Below are positions 45,457-53,579 of a DNA stretch of 64,000 nt, one piece after another. The position numbers and the translations under genes are program-made. The stretch lies in contig JAWAYL010000002.1 in NCBI GenBank assembly GCA_038818725.1, positions 7,494 to 71,493 on the forward strand. The letters run 5' to 3'. Source of the DNA: JACIWB01 sp038818725 (lineage in GTDB: Archaea > Thermoplasmatota > E2 > UBA202 > JdFR-43). Under the pieces are notes generated by a model. The model was given only the letters and a program-made list of their open reading frames with translations, had not been told where the DNA came from and ran no database searches. The stretch's first letter is position 1. The number at the start of each line of letters is the position of its first letter.

Positions 45457-46212
45457 TTATCTTTTAAATTTTACTGTTCCTACCCTTATACCTTTAATTG
45501 CTTTTGTTAAATTTCCCTTTATTTTTCCATTTATAAAATAGACATCGCAATCAATTTTCATTGCTTCTTCAACCTTATTTTTTATTCCTCCAGTGACATC
45601 AAAAAATCCTTCGCTTGCCTTTATTTTAATTTTTTCATCTATTATATCAATTAATTTTGCGTCTTTTTCTTTTGGATTTTTATCATAAATTCCATCAACA
45701 TCCATTAAAAATATAACTTTTTCAGCAGAAAAATTATTTGCAATATAGCTCACTATTTGATCTCCAGATAAAATATCAATTCCTTTATCAACCGAAATTG
45801 AGACATCTCCATAAAGAAATGGTATAAAATTTTTATTAATCAAATTTTTTATAACTTCAATATAGCCATCTATAATTTTTCCTTCTTTAAGAGTAAAAAT
45901 TGAAGAAGGACAAATAGGAAAAGATGGCAAACCTTTTTCAATAAAAATATCAACTATTTTATTATTCAATTCAATCATTGCCCTATGGGTTTTGTAAAAT
46001 CCTATCGCTTTTTCATTGCTCCATCCCTCCCTTATTTTATATTTTTTTGCCACAGGATGACCATAGCTCCCCCCTCCATGAACAATTAAAAATTTTTTTT
46101 CTGGATAAAAATATTTAATTTCTTCAGCAATTTGCTCAACAATTTTTTCATTAAAAGAAAATGGTTTTTCTTTATTACTTATAACGCTTCCCCCGATTTT
46201 TATAATTATCAT
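45457..46212 (-). CDS. ipk: Isopentenyl phosphate kinase
   Basis: This 251-residue amino-acid-kinase-fold protein begins MIIIKIGGSVISNK. It has the isopentenyl-phosphate-specific His in VHGGGSYGHPVAKKY, FYKTHRAMIELN, LYGDVSISVDKGIDILSGDQ and MDVDGIYDKNPK. It phosphorylates isopentenyl phosphate to IPP, the last step of the archaeal mevalonate branch. Its start overlaps the phosphomevalonate dehydratase small-subunit gene by 4 nt, so the pathway steps are physically linked. Confidence 0.95.
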   Translation of the reverse strand: MIIIKIGGSVISNKEKPFSFNEKIVEQIAEEIKYFYPEKKFLIVHGGGSYGHPVAKKYKIREGWSNEKAIGFYKTHRAMIELNNKIVDIFIEKGLPSFPICPSSIFTLKEGKIIDGYIEVIKNLINKNFIPFLYGDVSISVDKGIDILSGDQIVSYIANNFSAEKVIFLMDVDGIYDKNPKEKDAKLIDIIDEKIKIKASEGFFDVTGGIKNKVEEAMKIDCDVYFINGKIKGNLTKAIKGIRVGTVKFKR

Positions 46213-46601
46213 TTTTCCACTATTACATCAGCTTCTTTTTCCTTTGCATCTATTATAACAATATCACCATCTTTTATAACATCTATATTAATTCCATCAA
46301 CACACACAATAGCGGAGATTATTGCTCCTGTCGCAACTATTGTTTCAGTTTCCCTATTTATTATTGCCTTTGGAGCATTTCCATTTTTTTTCAAAGCATA
46401 AATTACGTAGGAGCCGACTGTTGAGCCTTTTCCACACGGAAATACAAAAATCTTATCCTTTATGCTTTTTCCATAAATTGGGCTATTTTTATCAATGATT
46501 ATGCCTGTTTTTGTATCAACGCTTCCATAAAAGCTAAAAGCTTCTTTGCTCACTATTGCTTCACCTCTTACTTTTCCAGGATATATTGTTCTTCCTTTCA
46601 T
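46209..46601 (-). CDS. Phosphomevalonate dehydratase small subunit (AcnX type)
   Basis: This protein of about 130 residues has the DUF126/AcnX swivelling-domain pattern: GRTIYPGKVRGEAIVSKEAFSFYGSVD, KIFVFPCGKGSTVGSYVIYAL, APKAIINRETETIVATGAI and IVCVDGINIDVI. With the large subunit it dehydrates 5-phosphomevalonate to trans-anhydromevalonate phosphate. The start was moved to the ATG that overlaps the large-subunit stop (ATGA); 14 codons upstream in the frame are not conserved. Confidence 0.93.
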   Translation of the reverse strand: MKGRTIYPGKVRGEAIVSKEAFSFYGSVDTKTGIIIDKNSPIYGKSIKDKIFVFPCGKGSTVGSYVIYALKKNGNAPKAIINRETETIVATGAIISAIVCVDGINIDVIKDGDIVIIDAKEKEADVIVEK

Positions 46602-47764
46602 ATTATTTCCTCCATTTTTGCAAAAAGAACCTTTTGATTGCAAAAACTTGGCAAATAATGAGCTGCTTTTGCAGAATTTACACCAGTTCTTTCAAAAATT
46701 TTTTCAAGAGGAGAAACTACCATGCATGTATCCGCTACTATTTTTCCTCCCGCCTTCTCAATTTTCTCGTTTATTCCCATTCTTTCAGCAATTTCTTTAA
46801 TAGCACGAGATGTACATATCCAAAAATTTCTTTTAGCTTTTCTTTTTTCAAGAAAATTTGCAATTTCTATTATTTCATTTAGGCTTGCATGAGGACAACC
46901 AAAAATTACAATATCAACATCGTCACTATTGCTCAATTTTGAATAAACTTCTTCAATCTCTTCCTTTCCAACCTCAATTTTTTCCTTTCCCTTAATTTCA
47001 TATCTCTCCGCTTCTGGCGTTATTTCTTCTACATGATACATCGCAACCGCTCCGCTCGCCGCCATCGCCGCCCCAAGTTGCTTTAAATCATCAATGCTTG
47101 CATCCTTTATTCCTTTAAAATATGGTATTCTATTTTTTATTTCCTTTCCTACATAATAGCCAAGAGATGCAAAATCTGTTGGTGATAAGAGTTTTGCTTT
47201 CACATTTATAACAATATCCGGCTCTCTATTTTCATCTAGATGAAGTCCATAATAAGGAGTTAAGCCTGTTATTGCTGATGCGAGAGCAGAAGGACCGCCT
47301 TCTCGATTTGTTCTTGCTCCTATAACTGAATTTGCAAATGCAACCGCTGATGATTCGCTCCATGCTATGTGTTGCCTAAAGCGAGGTAAATTTCCTGCAA
47401 GATATGGTGTGCAGGTCGCTGAAATAACAACTCCCATTTTTTTAAAAGCATTTATTATAGCCATTTGCTTTTCAGCAAATTCATTGCTTATTCCCATTTC
47501 CTGCCAGTTTTCTAAATCCATGCCAGCTGGATTTAAATAAGTTAAAATTTTAACTTTTGCTTCTTTTGCTATATCTTCAAGAAATTCGAGACCAGCATCC
47601 TCTATTGATTTATATGAGACGCCTGCAATTTGAGCTGAAGCAACACGGATCATTTTTTCTGCTTTATAAACATCTCCAAGCCTTACAAGCAAGCGGAGCA
47701 TCCTTGCAACAATTTCTCCTTCTTCACCGTCAAGCATTTTTTCCTGTTCTTTAGTAAGATACAT
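46598..47764 (-). CDS. Phosphomevalonate dehydratase large subunit (AcnX type)
   Basis: This 388-residue aconitase X catalytic domain (DUF521) contains VASAQIAGVSYKSIEDAGLEFL, CTPYLAGNLPRFRQHIAWSESSAVAFANSVIGARTNREGG (the central signature), ITGLTPYYGLH, FGCPHASL and VADTCMVVSP. Cys residues at the conserved spots (CTPY, GCPH, DTCM) can hold the catalytic iron-sulfur cluster. The enzyme belongs to the modified archaeal mevalonate pathway. It lies 23 nt after the KH-domain gene and heads the isoprenoid part of the operon. Confidence 0.94.
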   Translation of the reverse strand: MYLTKEQEKMLDGEEGEIVARMLRLLVRLGDVYKAEKMIRVASAQIAGVSYKSIEDAGLEFLEDIAKEAKVKILTYLNPAGMDLENWQEMGISNEFAEKQMAIINAFKKMGVVISATCTPYLAGNLPRFRQHIAWSESSAVAFANSVIGARTNREGGPSALASAITGLTPYYGLHLDENREPDIVINVKAKLLSPTDFASLGYYVGKEIKNRIPYFKGIKDASIDDLKQLGAAMAASGAVAMYHVEEITPEAERYEIKGKEKIEVGKEEIEEVYSKLSNSDDVDIVIFGCPHASLNEIIEIANFLEKRKAKRNFWICTSRAIKEIAERMGINEKIEKAGGKIVADTCMVVSPLEKIFERTGVNSAKAAHYLPSFCNQKVLFAKMEEII

Positions 47765-47787
47765 AATTGAATAACTTCAACATCTAT

Positions 47788-48309
47788 TTAAATCATTTTT
47801 CTTCTTCTATTTTCTTCTTCAAGAAATCTATAAACTGTTGAATGATTTGCTCCGTTAAGCAACATTTCCACCGCTTTTTTTGCAATCTGCAAATTCTCAA
47901 TTTTTCCTATTATTGCAATAGTATGTCCATAAATGCTTATATATGCCCCGCTTAATTCTTCTATTATTTCTCTCGCCCTTCCATTTTTTCCAATTACTCT
48001 GCCAGCAAGTCTTTTTATATGATTTTCCTTTTTTCCAACCCAGTCCCTTATATCAACTATTTCAAGATAATAGTCCTCATTAAATAGAAGAATTGCTTTT
48101 TCGGGAGAAAATCCTCTTCCAATTGCAACAACAACATTTTCCGCTTCCATCTCTTTTATTTTATCTTCACTTTCTATTTTAACTTCCCCTATGCTTGAAT
48201 TAATTTCAAGTTTCACTCCATGGCTTTCTATCCTATTCTTTGTTTCCCCATTCTTACCAATTAAAACACCTACCCTATCCTGAGGAATTTTAACATATTT
48301 CATTTTCAT
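47788..48309 (-). CDS. KH-domain RNA-binding protein (Dim2/Pno1-like)
   Basis: This protein of about 173 residues has two KH domains with the GxxG loops IGKNGETKNRI and IGKNGRAREII, and the segment IYGHTIAIIG. It matches archaeal Dim2/Krr1-type proteins that bind the 3' end of 16S rRNA during maturation. It overlaps the RIO1 kinase gene, a conserved archaeal pair. Start choice is open: GTG at 48312, or ATG at 48309 or 48303. Confidence 0.92.
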   Translation of the reverse strand: MKMKYVKIPQDRVGVLIGKNGETKNRIESHGVKLEINSSIGEVKIESEDKIKEMEAENVVVAIGRGFSPEKAILLFNEDYYLEIVDIRDWVGKKENHIKRLAGRVIGKNGRAREIIEELSGAYISIYGHTIAIIGKIENLQIAKKAVEMLLNGANHSTVYRFLEEENRRRKMI

Positions 48310-49006
48310 CACTCATTATATAATAGATTACATTTTCTTCATCTACATTAATGAATTTTTTAAAAAATTTTACTATGTTATATACATCTCTTCTTAAAAA
48401 TTCAATTGCCATAGGATTTTCTCTTTTAACTGTCTGTCCAACATCTATTATAACTGGGTTGTTTCTATAAATTAAGACATTGTATTCAGAAAAATCCGCA
48501 TGAACAAGCTTTGCTTTTTGATACATTAGCTTTAGATATTTTCTTATTTTCTCAAAAATTTTCTCAGCATTTTTTATATTTGCATCTTTAAGCAAGGGGG
48601 CTGGCTTTGCCTTGCTTCCTATATATTCCATTACAATTACATTTCCTTCAATTGCTATTGGCTTGGGCACCCTTACACCTACTTGATGCAATTTTTTAAG
48701 ATTGCCAAATTCTTTTTTAGCCCATGCAAAAATTATGTTTCTTCTATCAAATTTTATTTTTTCTGGTGGGTCATACATAAGATATTTTGATATACTTCTG
48801 AAGGTGGCGGTATTTATCCTATAAATCTTTATTGCTATTAAATTTTCTCCACATACTCCTCTAAAAACATTTCCTTCCTTTCCAGTTGAAATTGGAAAAT
48901 CAATATAATCAATGAAACCATCATTCATCAACTTTGCCAAAGCATCAAGAGTTGTTTTCTCAAAAACCTCTCCTTCAGTTTTTAATAGTTCCTCAATTTT
49001 TTTCAT
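48290..49006 (-). CDS. rio1: RIO1-type serine/threonine kinase
   Basis: This 238-residue atypical kinase has the RIO signatures ISTGKEGNVFRGVC (ATP loop), VMEYIGSKAKPAPLL, the catalytic VHADFSEYNVLIY and the metal-binding IIDVGQTVKREN. RIO1 is needed for late small-subunit ribosome maturation. It overlaps aIF1A by 4 nt and the KH protein by about 20 nt; the three form a conserved ribosome-biogenesis unit. Confidence 0.95.
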   Translation of the reverse strand: MKKIEELLKTEGEVFEKTTLDALAKLMNDGFIDYIDFPISTGKEGNVFRGVCGENLIAIKIYRINTATFRSISKYLMYDPPEKIKFDRRNIIFAWAKKEFGNLKKLHQVGVRVPKPIAIEGNVIVMEYIGSKAKPAPLLKDANIKNAEKIFEKIRKYLKLMYQKAKLVHADFSEYNVLIYRNNPVIIDVGQTVKRENPMAIEFLRRDVYNIVKFFKKFINVDEENVIYYIMSDENEIC

Positions 49007-49311
49007 AAAAATCCTTTAAGTGCATCTGGAATAAGATTTTTTTTATCTAAATTTATTACCTGAGTTGGAGTATACTGATATATAACATCTGCTTTTTCAT
49101 CTTGGAAATCCCATGTTTTAATAATGAGTAAATCTCCTGTTTTTATCCATTTCCTCTTCTTTATTTTTCCAGGTATTCTTGCCATTCTTGTTTTTCCATC
49201 CTCACAAATAATTTTTAGTCTGCCTCCTCCCATATGCTGTTCAACAATTGCAAACATTTCATTTTCTCCTTTTTTTGGCAGAGGTATTCGCTGTTCAACT
49301 TCTTCATCCAT
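49003..49311 (-). CDS. eif1a: Translation initiation factor aIF1A
   Basis: This 102-residue OB-fold protein has PLPKKGENEMFAIVEQHMGGGRLKI, DGKTRMARIPGKIKKRKWI and LLIIKTWDFQDEKADVIYQYTP, matching aIF1A. It occupies the A site during initiation. The start was set at MDEEVEQRIP, because the extra 15 codons upstream are AT-rich promoter sequence with a TATA box. It heads the eleven-gene minus-strand run and is divergent from the polymerase gene. Confidence 0.95.
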   Translation of the reverse strand: MDEEVEQRIPLPKKGENEMFAIVEQHMGGGRLKIICEDGKTRMARIPGKIKKRKWIKTGDLLIIKTWDFQDEKADVIYQYTPTQVINLDKKNLIPDALKGFL

Positions 49312-49394
49312 TATAAAAGTTAATTTGTAAATATATATGAAGATATCGTTTTTCAAAAATAAAAATTTAAATTTATGGATTTGCTATTCTTTTT

Positions 49395-52300
49395 GTGGAA
49401 AAATATTTTAGGAGCATAGAAAACAAGGTAAAGGAATGCTACCAGATAGCTAGCTTAGCAAGAAAAAAAGGTTATGATCCCAAAAAAGAAGTGGAAGTAG
49501 CTTTTGCGAAAGATCTTGCTGATAGAGTTGAAGAACTTGTTGGTCCAAAAGGAATAGCTCATAAAATAAGAAAATATTTAAAAGAAAAGGGAAGAGAAGA
49601 AACCGCTATTCAAATAGCTATTGAAATTTCTGAAAATATGAATGGAAGCCATGCAGAAATAATTGAGCAAGCAGTGAGGACAGGACTTGCAATATTAACT
49701 GAAGGTGTTTTAGTAGCCCCAATAGAAGGAATATCATCTATTGAAATTGGAAAAAATTTCGATGGAAGCAAATATGTAGATTTATATTTTTCTGGCCCCA
49801 TCCGCTCTGCTGGGGGAACAGGAGAAGCAATGAGTGTTTTAATTGCAGATGTTGTGAGAAGAAAGCTTGGATTGGATAGATATAAAGCAACTGACGATGA
49901 AGTTGAAAGATATAAGGAAGAAATTCCCCTTTATGATAGAATAACACATTTGCAATATTTACCATCTCCAGAAGAGATAGAACTAATCATAAGAAATTGC
50001 CCAATCTGCATAAATGGCGAGCCAACTGAAAAAGAGGAAGTGATGGGAAAAAGAGATTTGCCAAGAATAAAAACAAATAGAGTAAGAGGGGGAGCATGTC
50101 TTGTAATAGCTGAAGGACTATGCCTTAAAGCGCCAAAACTTATGAAACATGTCACAAGATTAAAGCTTGAAGGATGGGATTTCCTTAAGAATTTTTCCAA
50201 AGAAATAAATGAAGAAAAGGAAATAGAGCCATCTGAAAGATATATAGAAGATTTAATAGGAGGGCGCCCTGTGATAAGCCATCCTTCCCGCAAGGGCGGC
50301 TTCAGGCTTCGATATGGGCGGGCTAGGACTTGTGGGCTCGGAGCAACTGCGATGCATCCAGCAACCATGTATTTGCTCGATGGATTTATTGCGGTTGGAA
50401 CACAACTTAAAACTGAAAGACCTGGAAAAGGAACGATTGCAACCCCTTGCGATAGTATTGAAGGGCCAATGGTTTTACTTGATAATGGAGATTTTCTTCA
50501 GATAAATTCTATTGAAGAAGCAATTAAAATTGCTAAAAATGTTAAGGAAATAGTTGATTTGGGAGAAATTTTAATACCTTTTGGAGAATTTTTTGAGAAC
50601 AATTCAATTTTGCCCCCCGCAAGTTTTTGCTATGAATGGTGGATTAAAGAGCTGGAAGAAAAAGCAAATATTGAAGAAGTAAAAATAAAGCATGGAATAG
50701 AAAATTTTGAAAATATATCCTTTGAGAAAGCAATTGAGCTATCGAAAGAATATGAAATTCCTCTCCATCCTTCCTATAATCTATTTTGGCATGATATAAG
50801 TAAGGATGATTTTCAGATTTTGAGAGATTTTATAAAAAAAGCAACATATGATGGTAAATTATATCTTGAAAAGGATAAAAAATTGAAGGAGATTTTACTT
50901 AATTTAGGAGTTACTCATCTTGAAAGAGATAGATATGTTATAGATAAATATGCTGAAGTGCTAATTAAATGCTGTGGATTTGAAATAATTGATGGAAAAA
51001 TTTTTGAAGTTAAAAATAGCTCAAAAGAAGCAATTGAAGCAGTTCAAGAAATTCTTGGAATAAAAATAATTCCTAAATCAATTCATAGAATAGGAGCAAG
51101 AATGGGCAGACCTGAGAAATCTGCTGAAAGGAAAATGTCCCCAGCGCCGCATGTTCTTTTCCCTGTAGGAATTGAAAAAGGAGGAAAGGAAAGAATTTTA
51201 AATACAACTGGAAAAATAATTGTTGAGTTAGGGGAAAGAAAATGCGAAAACTGCGGAAAAATAAGCTATAAAACAAAATGTGAATGCGGCGGCCATACAT
51301 ATTTTACAGGAAATATAAGAAATTTTGAAATAAATGTTCAGGAAGAACTGAATAAAGCGGAAAAGAAAATAAATACTCAAGTAAAGAAAGTAAAGGGAGT
51401 TATTGGTTTATCCTCTTTAAGTAAAACTCCAGAGTGCATAGAAAAGGGAATTATAAGAGCAAAATATGATATTTATGTTTTTAAAGATGGAACGATAAGA
51501 TATGATATGACAAATATGCCATTAACACATTTTAAACCATATGAAATAGGTGTTTCTGTAGAAAAATTAAGGGAATTGGGATATGAATATGATTATAAAG
51601 GAAATAAGCTTGAGAGAAGTGATCAAATTGTTGAATTGATGCCACAAGATGTTATACCTTCAAAAAAATGTGGAGAATATTTTTTGAGAGTAGCTAAGTA
51701 TATAGATGAATTGCTTTCAAAAATTTATGGAATGAATGCATATTACAATGCAAATAGTTTAGAAGATTTAATTGGTCATTTAGTTGTTGGTTTATCCCCC
51801 CATACATCAGCCGGAATTGTTGGGAGAATAATTGGATTTACAGATTTGAATGTTTGCTGTGCTCATCCTTTTTTCCATGCAGCAAAAAGGAGAAATTGCG
51901 ATGGTGATGAAGATTCTTTAATGTTGCTTACTGATGTGTTAATAAATTTCTCAAAAGAATATATACCTGAAAAAAGAGGTGGAAAAATGGACTTGCCTCT
52001 TGTTATTGCAACAAGGATTTCTCCAAATGAAATAGATAAGGAAGCATTGAGTTTAGATGTTTTAAATTCCTATCCTTTAATATTTTATAGAAAAACTTTT
52101 AGTTATGCTCATCCAAAAGAAATTGAAAAAGAAATGGATTTAGTTGCTAATAGGCTGGGAAGCGAAAGGGAATATAAATTTTTTGGATTCACTCATGATA
52201 CAAGCAGCATAGAGAATGCCCCAAAAACATCTTCATATAAGCTATATGAAAATATGGAAGATAAAGTAATGGCACAGATAAATTTAGCAATAAAAATAAG

Positions 52301-52643
52301 AGCGGTTGATGAAGTAGATGTTGTTACAAAAATAATTGAGAAGCATTTTCTTCCTGACTTAGTAGGAAATTTAAAAGCTTTTACAAAACAGCAGTTCAGA
52401 TGCACAAATTGCAATACAAAGTATAGACGCATCCCTTTAACTGGAAAATGTGAAAAATGCAAAAGCCAACTATTGCTGACAGTTCATGAAAGTTCTATAA
52501 AGAAATATTTAGCAACAATAAAAAAACTAGCTGAAGAATTTAACATACCAAACTATACAAAACAGAGAATATTCCTTTCAGAAAAATTTGTTGATTCTTT
52601 ATTTAAAAATGAAAAAGATAAAAAACTAATAGATTTCTTCTAA
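49395..52643 (+). CDS. polC: DNA polymerase D large subunit (DP2)
   Basis: This 1082-residue DP2 protein is uninterrupted (no intein). Typical segments are EELVGPKGIAHKIRKYL, VAPIEGISSIEIGKN, YFSGPIRSAGGTGEAMSVL, the catalytic NCDGDEDSLMLL (Asp near 836-838) and two zinc sites (CENCGKISYKTKCECGG and CTNCNTKYRRIP...CEKC). PolD is the main replicative polymerase of most archaea outside Crenarchaeota. It starts with GTG. The small subunit DP1 is not in the window. It is followed by tRNA-Tyr. Confidence 0.97.
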   Translation: MEKYFRSIENKVKECYQIASLARKKGYDPKKEVEVAFAKDLADRVEELVGPKGIAHKIRKYLKEKGREETAIQIAIEISENMNGSHAEIIEQAVRTGLAILTEGVLVAPIEGISSIEIGKNFDGSKYVDLYFSGPIRSAGGTGEAMSVLIADVVRRKLGLDRYKATDDEVERYKEEIPLYDRITHLQYLPSPEEIELIIRNCPICINGEPTEKEEVMGKRDLPRIKTNRVRGGACLVIAEGLCLKAPKLMKHVTRLKLEGWDFLKNFSKEINEEKEIEPSERYIEDLIGGRPVISHPSRKGGFRLRYGRARTCGLGATAMHPATMYLLDGFIAVGTQLKTERPGKGTIATPCDSIEGPMVLLDNGDFLQINSIEEAIKIAKNVKEIVDLGEILIPFGEFFENNSILPPASFCYEWWIKELEEKANIEEVKIKHGIENFENISFEKAIELSKEYEIPLHPSYNLFWHDISKDDFQILRDFIKKATYDGKLYLEKDKKLKEILLNLGVTHLERDRYVIDKYAEVLIKCCGFEIIDGKIFEVKNSSKEAIEAVQEILGIKIIPKSIHRIGARMGRPEKSAERKMSPAPHVLFPVGIEKGGKERILNTTGKIIVELGERKCENCGKISYKTKCECGGHTYFTGNIRNFEINVQEELNKAEKKINTQVKKVKGVIGLSSLSKTPECIEKGIIRAKYDIYVFKDGTIRYDMTNMPLTHFKPYEIGVSVEKLRELGYEYDYKGNKLERSDQIVELMPQDVIPSKKCGEYFLRVAKYIDELLSKIYGMNAYYNANSLEDLIGHLVVGLSPHTSAGIVGRIIGFTDLNVCCAHPFFHAAKRRNCDGDEDSLMLLTDVLINFSKEYIPEKRGGKMDLPLVIATRISPNEIDKEALSLDVLNSYPLIFYRKTFSYAHPKEIEKEMDLVANRLGSEREYKFFGFTHDTSSIENAPKTSSYKLYENMEDKVMAQINLAIKIRAVDEVDVVTKIIEKHFLPDLVGNLKAFTKQQFRCTNCNTKYRRIPLTGKCEKCKSQLLLTVHESSIKKYLATIKKLAEEFNIPNYTKQRIFLSEKFVDSLFKNEKDKKLIDFF

Positions 52644-52677
52644 CAAAAAATTTAAAAAAATATTATATATATTATTG

Positions 52678-52786
52678 CCCGGCGTAACTCAGACTGGTAG
52701 AGTGGCGGACTGTAGTTGCATCTCTTGGGCTATAACCCACCGCCGCGGAAATCCGCAAGTCGCTGGTTCAAATCCGGCCGCCGGGA
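52678..52786 (+). tRNA. tRNA-Tyr (anticodon GTA) with a 35-nt intron at 37/38
   Basis: Acceptor CCCGGCG/CGCCGGG, D-arm, anticodon stem GCGGA (52705-52709) with TCCGC (52752-52756), and T-arm GCTGG/CCGGC form the cloverleaf. GTA is at 52712-52714. Bases 52716-52750 must be removed to join position 37 (G52715) to 38 (A52751), giving a 74-nt tRNA. The position is canonical for archaeal introns cut by the splicing endonuclease. CCA is not encoded. Confidence 0.93.
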
Positions 52787-52802
52787 CTAATTTTTATGGG
52801 TA

Positions 52803-52816
52803 AAAATTTATATAGG
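52803..52816 (+). promoter_or_regulatory. TATA box of cas6
   Basis: AAATTTATATAGGA lies between tRNA-Tyr and cas6, about 28-35 nt before the cas6 ATG at 52842. It suggests cas6 has its own promoter, independent of the minus-strand csm operon. Confidence 0.5.
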
Positions 52817-52841
52817 AAGAATTTCATGAAATTTAGAAAGA

Positions 52842-53570
52842 ATGAGATTGCTCATAAAGCTTAAAGATGAGAAAAAGCAGGCTATAGATAATTCATATCA
52901 CAAGTTACAGGGGTTTGTTTATAAATTGATGAAAAATGATTATTCATCGCTTCATGATAAAAAAGGATACAAGTTTTTCTGCTTTTCAAATATATTTCCT
53001 TTTGAAGAAAATAGGATAAGAAATTTTATAATTTCGTCACCAAGCAATGAAATTATAAATTCAATTTCAAAAAATATTGAAATAGGAAAATTGGTAAATA
53101 TAGGAGAAATGCAATTTAGAATTAAAGAATTCTCAATTTTTAATGTTAAAATTCCAAAAAGAAATGTTCATATCTGCTGTTCTACGCCTATTATAATAAG
53201 AATTCCTGAGGCAAAATATGATAAATATAAAATTCCTGAAGAAGAAAGGAAGGCAAGATATGTTTATTGGCGTCCGAAATATAGCTTTGAAGCATTTTTA
53301 AAGCAACTAACAGAAAATTTAATAAAAAAATTCAATGATTTTTATGGAACAGAAATTTCAACATATGATTTATTTGAGCAATTTGTTTTTAAAAAAGTTG
53401 TTGCAAATGAATTAATCATCAATGGAAAAGCATATCCAGTAATAGGAAGCATATGGGAATTTATATGGCATAATATGGATTCGATGCAAAGAAAAATTAT
53501 TGAATTTGGATTAGATACTGGCTTCGGAGAAAGAAATAGCTTTGGATTTGGTTTTGTAAATGTGGTCTAG
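52842..53570 (+). CDS. cas6: CRISPR repeat endoribonuclease Cas6
   Basis: This 242-residue RAMP-fold protein starts MRLLIKLKDEKKQAIDNSYH, includes FKKVVANELIINGKAYPVIG-type strands and ends with the Gly-rich loop GLDTGFGERNSFGFGFV, diagnostic of Cas6. It cuts the long CRISPR transcript within repeats. A His in the N-terminal region (NSYHKLQG) is a candidate catalytic residue. The gene is convergent with the csm6-like gene (9-nt gap) and not in the effector operon. Confidence 0.95.
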   Translation: MRLLIKLKDEKKQAIDNSYHKLQGFVYKLMKNDYSSLHDKKGYKFFCFSNIFPFEENRIRNFIISSPSNEIINSISKNIEIGKLVNIGEMQFRIKEFSIFNVKIPKRNVHICCSTPIIIRIPEAKYDKYKIPEEERKARYVYWRPKYSFEAFLKQLTENLIKKFNDFYGTEISTYDLFEQFVFKKVVANELIINGKAYPVIGSIWEFIWHNMDSMQRKIIEFGLDTGFGERNSFGFGFVNVV

Positions 53571-53579
53571 ATGATAGAA

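Noticed and set aside
49395..52643. Possible intein in the DNA polymerase D large subunit
   Set aside because: The length (1082) and uninterrupted active-site region DGDED leave no room for one.
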